Program-made: the position numbers and the translations under genes
Shown here: positions 1-8,381 of the stretch, one piece after another
How positions within the stretch are numbered: position 1 is the first letter of the stretch
How the letters are laid out: the number at the start of each line of letters is the position of its first letter
NCBI GenBank assembly: GCA_022822545.1
Contig: JAJEBE010000027.1
Coordinates: forward strand, 62,001-126,000
From: Anaerolineae bacterium
Lineage (GTDB): Bacteria > Chloroflexota > Anaerolineae > Aggregatilineales > Phototrophicaceae
Reading direction: 5' to 3'
DNA: 64,000 nt
Notes under the pieces: generated by a model
The model's input: the letters and a program-made list of their open reading frames with translations, nothing else
What the model was told of the DNA's origin: nothing
Databases searched by the model: none

Positions 1-286
1 GGTTGCCCGCGACCGTCGCCTGCCAGGCCGCGGCGCGATTGGCATCCATATAGGGATGATCGAGGATGGCGGCGCAGTGAATCACGACATCGGGCTGGTA
101 GCGGCCTATGGACACGCGCACGGCATCGGTATCGGCCATGTCCAGCGGGTCCAGTTGGTAGTCGACCTCCCATTCGGGCGGCGGCCCGTATTGCGCGGCG
201 ATGATCTCGATGTCGCCTCGCTCCCGCGCCAGCCGGATGATATTGCCGCCGACCAGTCCCGTGCCGCCCGTGATGTATAATCGCAT
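1..286 (-). CDS. NAD-dependent epimerase/dehydratase family protein, N-terminal part (runs off the window)
   Basis: The reverse strand reads open from an ATG at 286 to the window edge, giving 95 residues that begin MRLYITGGTGLVGGNIIRLA. The TGGTGLVG stretch (residues 7-14) is the glycine-rich NAD(P)-binding loop of extended short-chain dehydrogenases. It is followed by the acidic DPLDMAD region and PDVVIHCAAI (about residues 70-80), as in RmlD/dTDP-4-dehydrorhamnose reductase-like and other sugar-nucleotide epimerases. A good ribosome site (GGGAGGGG) lies about six bases before the ATG. The catalytic YxxxK part is outside the window, so the substrate cannot be told. It diverges from the aldolase gene at 422. 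Confidence 0.85.
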   Translation of the reverse strand, partial: MRLYITGGTGLVGGNIIRLARERGDIEIIAAQYGPPPEWEVDYQLDPLDMADTDAVRVSIGRYQPDVVIHCAAILDHPYMDANRAAAWQATVAGN

Positions 287-421
287 CCGCCCCTCCCATG
301 CCGCCCGTCTTCACTCGCGAACCGAGACCCGCGTTGCAGCCAACCCGCTAAACATATATGATAGTCGCTGCGCTGTCAAACAGGCGCTATCGTTCCCCTG
401 CTTAAGCCGAAGGAGCGCAGC

Positions 422-1333
422 ATGTTAGAGGGCATCGCCCCGATATTGTTCACCCCGTTCAAGGAGAATGGCGATATTGACGCCGACGGCCTGCGGAAGA
501 TTCTGCGCTTCGAGCTTGATGGCGGCGTTCAGGCCATCGGCATCAACGGTTTCGCCAGCGAAGCTTATAAAATGGGCGACGCCGAACGGTTGGAGAATGT
601 CGAGATTATCGCGAGCGAAATGGCGAAGGTCCGACCCTTGATCATCGGCATCGCGCCGAACAGCCTTGAATCCGCCATCAAGCAAGCGCGGGAGTTGGCC
701 CGCTTTCATCCGGCCGCGCTGATGGCTCTGCCGCCGGCGACGATGGACAACGGCACAAGGTCTTTCGTGGAATTCTACGTGGCGCTGGGGGATGCCAGCG
801 ACGTGCCGATCATGATTCAGCAAGCGCCGCATATCCCGATGTACCGCCATACCGAATTGCCGGCGGAAGCGCTCGCCGAAATCGCGGACCGCGCGCCGAA
901 TGTGAAATACTACAAGATCGAAGGGCCCGGCTCGGCGCAGAAGATGCGGGCATTGGCGCCGATGCTGAGCGGCGACAAGCGCATGTTCGGCGGCGGCGGC
1001 GGCATCACTGCCCTTGAGGAACTGCGCAGTGGCGCGGGCGGCTTGATCCCCGGCGTCGGCTTCAACGAGATCTTCCTCGACGCCTGGGCGGCCTGGCGGC
1101 GCGGCGATGAGGCGGCGGTCGAGGGCATCATCAGCGGCGGCAATGACCTGGTGAAAGCGGTGTCCGGCTCGGGGCACGAGCATTCGCTGCACCTGCGCAA
1201 GCAGTTGATGAAGCGCTATGGTTACATCGGCAGCGCTTATGTGCGACAGCCGACCGTGAGCTTCGACGAAACTGCCTTGCCGGCTTTCTTTGCGATAGTT
1301 GACGCGCTCGACCTGCGCGTTGCCATGACCTGA
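422..1333 (+). CDS. DapA-family (dihydrodipicolinate synthase/N-acetylneuraminate lyase) aldolase or dehydratase
   Basis: A 303-residue TIM-barrel protein of the length usual for the DapA/NanA family. The Schiff-base lysine is visible in VKYYKIEGPG (K165), and the N-terminus GIAPILFTPF is typical. Two family landmarks differ. The GxxGE loop reads GINGFASE (about residues 40-47). The position expected for the catalytic Tyr133 of dihydrodipicolinate synthase holds Gln (IMIQQAP, residue 133). A lysine-biosynthesis role is therefore unlikely. The next gene is a 2,5-dioxovalerate-type aldehyde dehydrogenase, which in sugar-acid catabolism follows a DapA-family 5-dehydro-4-deoxyglucarate or 2-keto-3-deoxypentonate dehydratase. 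That role is my inference. An AGGAGC ribosome site precedes the ATG. Confidence 0.85.
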   Translation: MLEGIAPILFTPFKENGDIDADGLRKILRFELDGGVQAIGINGFASEAYKMGDAERLENVEIIASEMAKVRPLIIGIAPNSLESAIKQARELARFHPAALMALPPATMDNGTRSFVEFYVALGDASDVPIMIQQAPHIPMYRHTELPAEALAEIADRAPNVKYYKIEGPGSAQKMRALAPMLSGDKRMFGGGGGITALEELRSGAGGLIPGVGFNEIFLDAWAAWRRGDEAAVEGIISGGNDLVKAVSGSGHEHSLHLRKQLMKRYGYIGSAYVRQPTVSFDETALPAFFAIVDALDLRVAMT

Positions 1334-1383
1334 CAATTATAGGGGCGATCCGATGGCTCGCCTAAATATATAGGAGACCAACC

Positions 1384-2961
1384 ATGCCACTGACGGGACA
1401 AAACTACATCGCCAGCGAGTTATCGGCCGAGGGCTCGGACGTATTTTTCAGCGTCGACCCGCGCAGCAAGGCATCTGGCAGCCTGCCTTTCCATAATGCG
1501 ACGCGCGCCGAAGTCGACCGCGCCGTCGCCGCCGCTGTCGCCGCCTTCGGGGAAATCCGCCACTATCCGTCCAGCAAGATCGCGGGCTTCCTGGATGAAG
1601 TGGCGGAGCAGATCGAAGCGCTCGGCGATGACCTGCTGCATACTGCCGATAGCGAGACCGGCCTGGGCTTGCCGCGTTTGACCGGCGAGCGGGCGCGGAC
1701 GACCGGGCAGATCCGCGCCTTCGCGAACTTGCTGCGCGAGGGCAGCTACCTGCGCCCCATCATCAATACCGAGGGGCCGGGCCAGCCGGCGATCAAGCAG
1801 ATGCAATTTCCGCTGGGACCGGTGGCTGTCTTCGCCGCCAGCAATTTCCCCTTCGCCTTTGCCGTGGCGGGCGGAGATACGGCATCGGCCCTGGCGGCCG
1901 GTTGCCCGGTCGCGGTCAAGGCGCATCCCGGACATCCCGCCACATCCGAGCTTTTCGCGGTTGCGCTGAACGCCGCGGTCGCCGCGCAAGGTTTCCCGGC
2001 TGGGACTTTCTCGCTGCTGCAAGGCAATGGGATCAATGTTGGTCAGTGGCTGGTCGAGAACGATGGCATTGAAGCGGTTGGCTTCACCGGCAGCTTGCGC
2101 GGGGGCCGCGCCATCTACGACGCCGCCTCGCGCCGTCCGCGTCCCATCCCCGTTTACGCCGAGATGGGCAGCGTCAACCCGGTGGTCATCACCCAAGCCG
2201 CTCTCGCCGCGCGCGCTGAAGAAATCGCCGAAGGTCTGGTCGGCTCAGTCACGATGGGCACGGGCCAGTTCTGCACCAATCCCGGTTTGATCTTGCTGGA
2301 AGACAGCGGCGCATCGCGGGACTTCATCAGCGCGGTCACGCAGAAGATGGAAGCGGCGCCGGCGGGCGTCCTGCTCAACGAAGCGATTGCGGCGGGCCTG
2401 CAAAGCGCGGTCAGCGGAACGGCGACGCGCCCGCAGATCGAAGTGCTGACAGGCGGTGAGGCGATTAGCGAGAGCGAGTACTTCTGCTACCGCAACACCG
2501 TCATGCAGACGACCGCTGCCGCCATCCGCGCTGATGATCGCCTGCAAGTCGAGCATTTTGGTCCGGTCACGCTCTTCGTGCTCTGCCAGGACATGGACGA
2601 CCTGGGCGCGGCGGTTGACGCGCTCGAGGGCAACCTGACCAGCACGGTACACGCCGAAGAAACCGAACTGGACAGCATCGGCGACTTGCTGCATCAACTG
2701 CGCGAGAAAGCCGGGCGGGTGATTTGGAACGGCTTCCCCACCGGCGTCGCCGTCGTGCATGCCATGCAGCACGGCGGACCCTACCCGGCGACGACTGCGC
2801 CGGGCACGACCTCCGTCGGCATGAACGCGATTTACCGTTTCATGCGCCCGATCGCCTTCCAGAATGTGCCGGAGGCGCTGCTGCCCGCGGCGCTGCAGGA
2901 TGCCAATCCGCTGGGCATTCTGCGCTTGGTGGATGATGTGTATACGGATGGGGCGATTTGA
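1384..2961 (+). CDS. NADP-dependent aldehyde dehydrogenase, 2,5-dioxovalerate (alpha-ketoglutarate semialdehyde) type
   Basis: 525 residues of the aldehyde dehydrogenase superfamily. Visible active-site parts are ASNFP with the oxyanion Asn154, VKAHPGHP with cofactor-binding Lys179, FTGS (234-237), general base Glu260 in AEMGSVNP and nucleophile Cys297 in GQFCTNPG. The AEMGSVNP and TGQFCTNPG wording is that of the 2,5-dioxovalerate dehydrogenases, which oxidise alpha-ketoglutarate semialdehyde to 2-oxoglutarate at the end of non-phosphorylating pentose, glucarate or hydroxyproline degradation. It follows the DapA-family gene by 50 bases with a GGAG site (ATAGGAGACC), and its stop overlaps the TTG start of the next gene. 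The exact aldehyde is inferred from motif style and context. Confidence 0.88.
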   Translation: MPLTGQNYIASELSAEGSDVFFSVDPRSKASGSLPFHNATRAEVDRAVAAAVAAFGEIRHYPSSKIAGFLDEVAEQIEALGDDLLHTADSETGLGLPRLTGERARTTGQIRAFANLLREGSYLRPIINTEGPGQPAIKQMQFPLGPVAVFAASNFPFAFAVAGGDTASALAAGCPVAVKAHPGHPATSELFAVALNAAVAAQGFPAGTFSLLQGNGINVGQWLVENDGIEAVGFTGSLRGGRAIYDAASRRPRPIPVYAEMGSVNPVVITQAALAARAEEIAEGLVGSVTMGTGQFCTNPGLILLEDSGASRDFISAVTQKMEAAPAGVLLNEAIAAGLQSAVSGTATRPQIEVLTGGEAISESEYFCYRNTVMQTTAAAIRADDRLQVEHFGPVTLFVLCQDMDDLGAAVDALEGNLTSTVHAEETELDSIGDLLHQLREKAGRVIWNGFPTGVAVVHAMQHGGPYPATTAPGTTSVGMNAIYRFMRPIAFQNVPEALLPAALQDANPLGILRLVDDVYTDGAI

Positions 2962-4433
2962 GTAAGCTGTCCAGCGCAGTAGAGGCGAAGTTGCCGCGAT
3001 TGCTCTACGCCCACAACATCAACCTTGATGATGTCGCCGACAGCGATTACGCGGCGCTTTACAGCCGCCGACGCCGCGATTCCAATTTCGCCGCCGCTCT
3101 CAGGGTTGGCGACAAAATACAGGCCTTTCGCGATCATCTTGGCATCGCGCCTTTGTACTTCCGCTTCACTGATGACGGCGTCAAATTCTCCAATCGTTTG
3201 AGCGACCTGGTCCAGCCAAATGACAGCTTAAACACAGCGGGGGTTCTTGCGCTGGTCAAGCTTGGCAGTCCCCGCCTGCTGCCGCTCTTCGACGAGATTC
3301 ACATCGTCCCGCCCGCCACCGTCATCGAGATTGAGCCCGCGCGCCGCAGCATCAAGACAGTGTATGCTTATTCTCTGCAACCGCGCGAGATCTCCTGGCG
3401 GCGATCATGGCGGGAACTGGTCGATGAGTTCGAGACTCTGATGACGCGGGCAATCGAGGGATGTCTGCAAAGCGATGAGGTTGGGCTGTATCTCAGCGGC
3501 GGCATCGATTCGGCGATGATCGGGGTTATCCTCAAAAGACTTGGCGTGAAAATACACGCTTACACGTCCGGTCCCTGGGGCGAAAGCAGTTCCGATGTTA
3601 TATATGCCAAGAGAAACGCGGAGCTAATCGGCGTTGACCGCCATGAGATTCATTACCTGGAGACGGATGATTACGAATCGGCCATGACTGCCTTGCCAGC
3701 CCGCTACGGCATCCCACACGGCACATCAACAGCGCTCGGCGTCATCAAGCTGCGGGAGAAAACATCGGTCGGCGATCAAAGGCAACTCTTCTTCGGGCAG
3801 AATTCCGATACAGTCATGGCTGCCATGCGTGGGCAGTATTTGAGTTATTTGCTGAATCTACTGCCGATACCTCTTCGACGTCGTTTACATCCGGCTTTGA
3901 CGCATCATTCGGCCGGCGAGGATTACGTTCATCTGGCGCGCAACTATCAGGGCAATCTTGCCGCGCTTGTTTTGCCCAAGATGCCAGCGCATTTTACCAA
4001 GCTGCATGAAATTACCGCGATCGGCATGTATATCGCGCAAACGCCGCACGACAGCGAAGTCTACTCGCAGCCATCCTTCGTGCAGGGACAAGATGTCGTC
4101 AGCCCCTACCACAATATGGATGTCGTGGAGTTTGCCATGGGGCTGCCGCTAGCCCGGCGACTGGCTCTCGACGACAAGAAGCTGCCGATATTGGAGAAGC
4201 ACCTCATTCAAAAGCTCGCATTGCGCCATCTGCCGAGGGATATTGTTTACCGCAAGAAGGCCTTCGTTGTGTCTTTCGAGCGGGACGAAGGCACAAAAGC
4301 GTTATACGAGAGCCTGCCGACAAAGATCTGCGGCGTCTCGCTACCTCAGCCGCATGAGCGCTTCGGCGCCGAGATGCTCCTGCGCTGGCTCGAGCATTGC
4401 GGCTTTTCCACGCAGGATTTGCGCGGAAGGTAA
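2958..4433 (+). CDS. asparagine synthetase-like protein with degenerate N-terminal glutaminase domain
   Basis: The C-terminal two thirds is an asparagine synthetase domain with the ATP-pyrophosphatase loop SGGIDS at residues 180-185. The N-terminal part keeps the RDHLGIAPLYF landmark (58-68; RDxxGxxPLYY in AsnB). It is shortened and has no Cys after the start Met, so glutamine hydrolysis by the usual Ntn mechanism is not expected. It may use ammonia, or belong to the amide-forming relatives of AsnB found in natural-product and glycan loci. At 491 residues it is shorter than AsnB (about 550-650). The start is TTG, overlapping the aldehyde dehydrogenase stop (TTGA), which implies translational coupling. 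The upstream gene does not explain its function. Confidence 0.8.
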   Translation: MSKLSSAVEAKLPRLLYAHNINLDDVADSDYAALYSRRRRDSNFAAALRVGDKIQAFRDHLGIAPLYFRFTDDGVKFSNRLSDLVQPNDSLNTAGVLALVKLGSPRLLPLFDEIHIVPPATVIEIEPARRSIKTVYAYSLQPREISWRRSWRELVDEFETLMTRAIEGCLQSDEVGLYLSGGIDSAMIGVILKRLGVKIHAYTSGPWGESSSDVIYAKRNAELIGVDRHEIHYLETDDYESAMTALPARYGIPHGTSTALGVIKLREKTSVGDQRQLFFGQNSDTVMAAMRGQYLSYLLNLLPIPLRRRLHPALTHHSAGEDYVHLARNYQGNLAALVLPKMPAHFTKLHEITAIGMYIAQTPHDSEVYSQPSFVQGQDVVSPYHNMDVVEFAMGLPLARRLALDDKKLPILEKHLIQKLALRHLPRDIVYRKKAFVVSFERDEGTKALYESLPTKICGVSLPQPHERFGAEMLLRWLEHCGFSTQDLRGR

Positions 4434-4531
4434 AACAGCCCCATCTTCTGATGAGGCTGCTGCATTGGCGACCAGGATTGGCATCGCCGGGCGAGCCACC
4501 GGCTCCCCCTACAATCTACTGTGAGATAGGA

Positions 4532-6571
4532 CTACTCCAGCAGGTCACCTGTGACCAGGTTCACGCCTGTCTCGATGTTGCCGGCGATCAACTCGGCGTT
4601 CACCTTGTCCGCCTTGTCCCAGACCGAATCGGGGATGTCGGCTTCATGCGGCGGCGCCAGGCCGACGCCGTTCATCGCCGCGTCCATCAAGAAGACGTTG
4701 CCGCCGGGGAAGTCGCTCAAGTCGCCTTCGGCCAGCATGGTGACCATGTCGTAGACGCCTTGATCGACGCGCTTCATGGCGCTGGAAATGATGAACTCGG
4801 AACCGGGCGTCTCGCCCGCGCCGAAGCTCGTGATCCATTCGTCCTTGTCGACGCCGATGACGTAGACGCCTTCTTGCGCGCCGGCCAGGATGGCGCCGGT
4901 GCCGGTGGGGCCGCCGCCGCCGAAGAGCACGGTGGCGCCCTCGCCGATGAATTGCAGCGCAGCTGACGCGCCGCGATCGGGGGCGACGAAGCTGTCGATG
5001 TAGACGCCGAGGATCGTGAGGTCAGGATTCACATACATGGCGCCCTGCTCGTAGCCGTTGCGGAAGCGCTTGACCGGCGGGATATCAATGCCATAGACGC
5101 CGGCGATCATGTTCGAGCCTTGCCATTCGGCCACAAAAGCCGCCAGCACGCCGGTCATGAAGCCGGACTGATCTTCGCGGAATTGGATGCCGACGTAGTT
5201 GCTCGGTCCATCCACTACGAACTGATCGACGCCGAGGAAGTAGACATCCGGGTGGGCTTCGGCGGCGGCGTAGGTGGCGTCCGCGATCAGGAAGCCGACG
5301 GTGATGATGGCTTCGTAGCCCTCGTCAACACAGGTCTGGATATTGGCTTCGTAGTCGGTCTCGGCTTGGGTCTCGATGAAATCATACTCCAGGTCGTATT
5401 CGTCAGCGGCCGCCTCCGCGCCTTCATGCGCCGATTGGTTGAAGGTGCCGTCATTGACGCGGCCCAGGTCGGTGACGAGGCAGACGGTCTCGACGCCCAT
5501 CATCATGTCGGCCGCCTGGTCTTCCATCATGTCTTCCATCGCCAGATCGCCCGAGACCGGGTCGACGCCGGTGTTGACTTCGCCAGAAACCATCTGTTCG
5601 GCGACCGCAGCGGCCGTCTCAAAGAAGGCATCGTCGATATCGGCTTCGTGCTTTTCCGCCAGGCCGACGCCGTTCAGCGCCACATCCATCAGGTAGACGC
5701 CGCCGCCCGGGAAATCGCCCATCATGCCTTCGGCCAGGGCCGCGACCATATCGTAGACGCCTTGGTCGACGCGCTTGATCGCGCTGGAGATGATGTATTC
5801 GCTGCCGGGTGTTTCGCCGCTGCCGAAGCTGGTGATCCATTCGTCCTGGTCGACGCCGATGACGAAGACGCCACCCTGCGCCGCCGCCAGGATGCCGCCG
5901 GTGCCGGTGGGCCCGCCAGCGCCGAAGATAACCGAAGCGCCTTCGCCGATGAATTGTTCGGCCGCCGATGCGCCGCGGTCGGGCGCGAGGAAGTTATCGA
6001 TGTAAACGCCGAGCAGGTTCATATCGGCGTTGATGTAACGCGCGCCTTGCTCGAAGCCGTTGCGGAATTTCTTGACTGGCGGGATATCGATGCCGTAGAC
6101 GCCGGCGATGGTATCCGAGCCGATGGAATCCGCCACTTGCGCCGCCAGGACGCCCGCCAGGAAGCCCGATTGATCTTCGCGGAATTGTATGCCGACGTAG
6201 TTGGTCGGTCCGCCCATGACGAATTGGTCGACGCCGAGGAAGTAGACATCCGGATTGGCTTCGGCGGCGGCGTAGGTGCTGTCCGCGATCAAGAAACCGA
6301 CCGTCACGATAACTTCAAAACCTTCATCGATACAAGTCTGGATGTTGGCGTCGTAGTCAGTCTCGGCTTGCGTCTCGATCCACTTGTATTCCAGATCGTA
6401 TTCGTCAGCCGCTTCCAGCGCGCCTTCATGCGCGAACTGGTTGAAGGTGCCGTCGTTGACGCGGCCAAGGTCGGTCACGAGGCACAAGGTCTCCACGCCG
6501 TCCTGCGCCGCCGCCAAAGGCGCAAGGCTCAGCAGCGCGATCAGGCTCAATAAGACAATGAGCTTCTTCAT
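4532..6571 (-). CDS. BMP-family ABC transporter substrate-binding protein with two tandem BMP domains
   Basis: 679 residues with a Sec signal peptide (MKKLIVLLSL...AAAQ, cleavage near residue 23), followed by two complete copies of the BMP/Med/PnrA nucleoside-binding domain. Copy 1 runs about 26-343 and copy 2 about 360-679. Both begin VET(L/V)CLVTDLGRVNDGTFNQ and share NYVGIQFREDQSGF, YGIDIPPVK and GETPGSE(Y/F)IISSA(I/M)KRVDQGVYDM, so the period is 334 residues. The joining linker is Met- and acid-rich (about 344-358). Usual family members carry one domain (about 350-400 residues). The two copies are clearly diverged, which argues against an assembly error. It sits downstream of matching permease and ATPase genes, separated by 506 bp. 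Confidence 0.9.
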   Translation of the reverse strand: MKKLIVLLSLIALLSLAPLAAAQDGVETLCLVTDLGRVNDGTFNQFAHEGALEAADEYDLEYKWIETQAETDYDANIQTCIDEGFEVIVTVGFLIADSTYAAAEANPDVYFLGVDQFVMGGPTNYVGIQFREDQSGFLAGVLAAQVADSIGSDTIAGVYGIDIPPVKKFRNGFEQGARYINADMNLLGVYIDNFLAPDRGASAAEQFIGEGASVIFGAGGPTGTGGILAAAQGGVFVIGVDQDEWITSFGSGETPGSEYIISSAIKRVDQGVYDMVAALAEGMMGDFPGGGVYLMDVALNGVGLAEKHEADIDDAFFETAAAVAEQMVSGEVNTGVDPVSGDLAMEDMMEDQAADMMMGVETVCLVTDLGRVNDGTFNQSAHEGAEAAADEYDLEYDFIETQAETDYEANIQTCVDEGYEAIITVGFLIADATYAAAEAHPDVYFLGVDQFVVDGPSNYVGIQFREDQSGFMTGVLAAFVAEWQGSNMIAGVYGIDIPPVKRFRNGYEQGAMYVNPDLTILGVYIDSFVAPDRGASAALQFIGEGATVLFGGGGPTGTGAILAGAQEGVYVIGVDKDEWITSFGAGETPGSEFIISSAMKRVDQGVYDMVTMLAEGDLSDFPGGNVFLMDAAMNGVGLAPPHEADIPDSVWDKADKVNAELIAGNIETGVNLVTGDLLE

Positions 6572-7077
6572 TTGATTTTCTCCTAGAGAGACATTTTGCG
6601 AAGTGAAGTTGACACCCTTACTTTACTATTTCGCGGCATGATTTTCAACGGACTGGCCCGGTTGTATCCGTTAGCGGGATAGTGTCGCTATATACGCCAA
6701 AGATCCCCTGAAAAACGCTGAAAAACCTTAAACTTTGGCACCATGTATCGACACAGTATTGATATAGTAAGCTTTTTGAGCGGGGGTGTGGGTGGGGAGG
6801 CTTCGGCTGGGCGATATGAGATTGTTACGTCGGCGCTTTGTGGACAGGATAGCATAGATGGGGCGAGCATGGGCGACTAAATGTTCACGTATAAGTTTTT
6901 GCCACCGAGAGCAGCGCGGGCACAGAGAAGTAACTCCAAGAAAGTAGCGCAACATTCAAGTAGGATGGTGTAGGGACGACTCTTGAGTCGCCCGAATGCA
7001 AAATGGCGATGTAACGGGCGGCCCAAGGCTCGCCCCTACATTAGTGGATGGCTGAACCAGGGGGTTGGCGATTAAGC
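6572..7077. other. 506-bp gene-free spacer with decayed repeats
   Basis: No convincing gene lies between the BMP binding protein and the permease genes. The half next to 6571 is AT-rich and should hold the binding protein's promoter and ribosome site (TAGGAGAA just before its ATG on the reverse strand). At 6901-6930 there is a decayed CCACCGAG...CACAGAG element. At 6969-6994 and 7013-7040 there are two copies of the TGTAGGGGCGAC-type palindrome. Open frames here translate repeat text only. Confidence 0.6.
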
Positions 7078-8379
7078 TCACTCCTTCACATAAGGCTGGC
7101 CGACCGCTTTGGGCGGCGAGGCTCGGCCGATGAAACCGGCCAGGACCACCAGCGTCACGGCGTAGGGCACCATCTGCAAGAATTGCACCGGGAAGCCGAC
7201 GCCGACCATCTGCAGGCGGATGCCCAGGGAATCGGAGAAGCCGAAGAGCAGGGCCGCGCCGAAAGCGCCGATGGGCGTCCACTTGCCGAAGATCATCGCC
7301 GCCAGCGCGATAAAACCGGCGCCGCGCGTCATGCCATCGTTAAAGCTGCCGGTCGCTTCCAGCGAGAACCAGGCGCCGGCCAAGCCAGCGATCATGCCGC
7401 TGATGAAGACGTTGGTCCAGCGCGTGCGATTGACGTTGACGCCAAGCGTATCGGCGGCGTGGGGGTGCTCGCCGACCGCCCGCGTCCGCAAGCCCCAGCG
7501 GGTGTAGAACATGACGATATGGGTGAAGGCGAGCATGACAAACATCATGAAGAAGATGGGCTGATTGGTGAAGATCGCTTCGCCGATGACGGGCAGGTCG
7601 CTCAGGATAGGGATGGCGATATTGCCCAGCTTGGCCGCGCCCGCTTCGGTGGAGAGCAGGTATTCGCGGCGGACGAAGCTGGTCACGCCCACCGCCAGAA
7701 TATTGATGACGGTGCCGCTGACGATCTGGTCGGTGCGGAAGGTGATCGAGAGCCAGCCGTGCAGCAGGGCGATCAAACCGCCGGCCAGCACGGCGATGAT
7801 AACTGCCAGCAGTTGCGCCGTCTCCAGGGGCAGGGGCGTGGCGCGCAGGAAGAAGAGCGTCGTGAAGCCGAAACAGGCGGCGAATAGCATCATGCCTTCG
7901 ATGGCGATATTGACCACGCCGGCCCGCTCGCACCAGATGCCGGCGAAAGCGCCGATCGCCAGCGGGGTGGCCAGGCGCAGGCTTTCGGCGATGATGGTCG
8001 TCAGATTGGTCTCGTTGCCGGCCGCCGCCGCGATGATGACGGTCGGGATGAATAGCGCGCCGCAGACTGCCAGCAGCGCCAGGCTGATCCGCCGGTGGCG
8101 CAGTTCGCGCCATTCAGCAAGGTTCAAGCCGCCGCTGACGATGAAGAGCAGGCCGATGACGATGAGGTAGGGCGCGGTCGGCACGGGGATATCCCCCACG
8201 GTCGGTTCTTCGCCCAGGGAGGTCGATTCAAAGGTCAGCGTGGTGATCAGTTCGCTATCGAGGCGGCCGGCTTCGATGAAGATGAAAAGGCCGAGCAGGA
8301 TAAGCAGGAGGGCGATGATGCGTTTGCGCGTGACTCTGATGCTTGGGCGGCTCGTCTTTGGCTTGCTCGCGGCGGTCAT
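7078..8379 (-). CDS. ABC transporter permease, nucleoside/BMP type (NupQ/YufQ-like), with N-terminal extension
   Basis: 433 residues. The family core starts near residue 130 with SLRLATPLAIGAFAGIWCERAGVVNIAIEGMML, the hallmark of the second permease of BMP-type nucleoside importers, and continues with several membrane segments. The first 130 residues are an addition. They hold a basic cytoplasmic tail, a membrane segment (about 20-37), a loop of about 30 residues, a second segment (68-86) and a third (98-120). Family members usually begin at the core (about 300-320 residues). The start lies 2 bases after the stop of the upstream permease, so the two are co-translated. A membrane role beside the 742-residue permease is clear; the extension has no known function. 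Confidence 0.88.
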   Translation of the reverse strand: MTAASKPKTSRPSIRVTRKRIIALLLILLGLFIFIEAGRLDSELITTLTFESTSLGEEPTVGDIPVPTAPYLIVIGLLFIVSGGLNLAEWRELRHRRISLALLAVCGALFIPTVIIAAAAGNETNLTTIIAESLRLATPLAIGAFAGIWCERAGVVNIAIEGMMLFAACFGFTTLFFLRATPLPLETAQLLAVIIAVLAGGLIALLHGWLSITFRTDQIVSGTVINILAVGVTSFVRREYLLSTEAGAAKLGNIAIPILSDLPVIGEAIFTNQPIFFMMFVMLAFTHIVMFYTRWGLRTRAVGEHPHAADTLGVNVNRTRWTNVFISGMIAGLAGAWFSLEATGSFNDGMTRGAGFIALAAMIFGKWTPIGAFGAALLFGFSDSLGIRLQMVGVGFPVQFLQMVPYAVTLVVLAGFIGRASPPKAVGQPYVKE

Positions 8380-8381
8380 GG

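Noticed and set aside
425..1336. Long open frame antisense to the DapA-family gene, and similar long antisense frames opposite the BMP protein (5120-6553), acs (12966-14801), GH116 (21054-22904), the third VOC gene (28607-29743) and the dehydratase (32971-34104)
   Set aside because: They mirror strongly supported genes in GC-rich codon bias, have no ribosome sites or recognisable domains, and translate into His/Arg/Asp-rich text typical of antisense frames.
4532..6571. Tandem BMP domains as an assembly duplication
   Set aside because: The two copies differ at many amino-acid positions and are joined by a unique linker, so a collapsed or duplicated read is unlikely.
7048..7887. Forward open frame overlapping the second nucleoside permease
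   Set aside because: It lies opposite a clear permease gene and begins in repeat sequence; no domain is recognisable.
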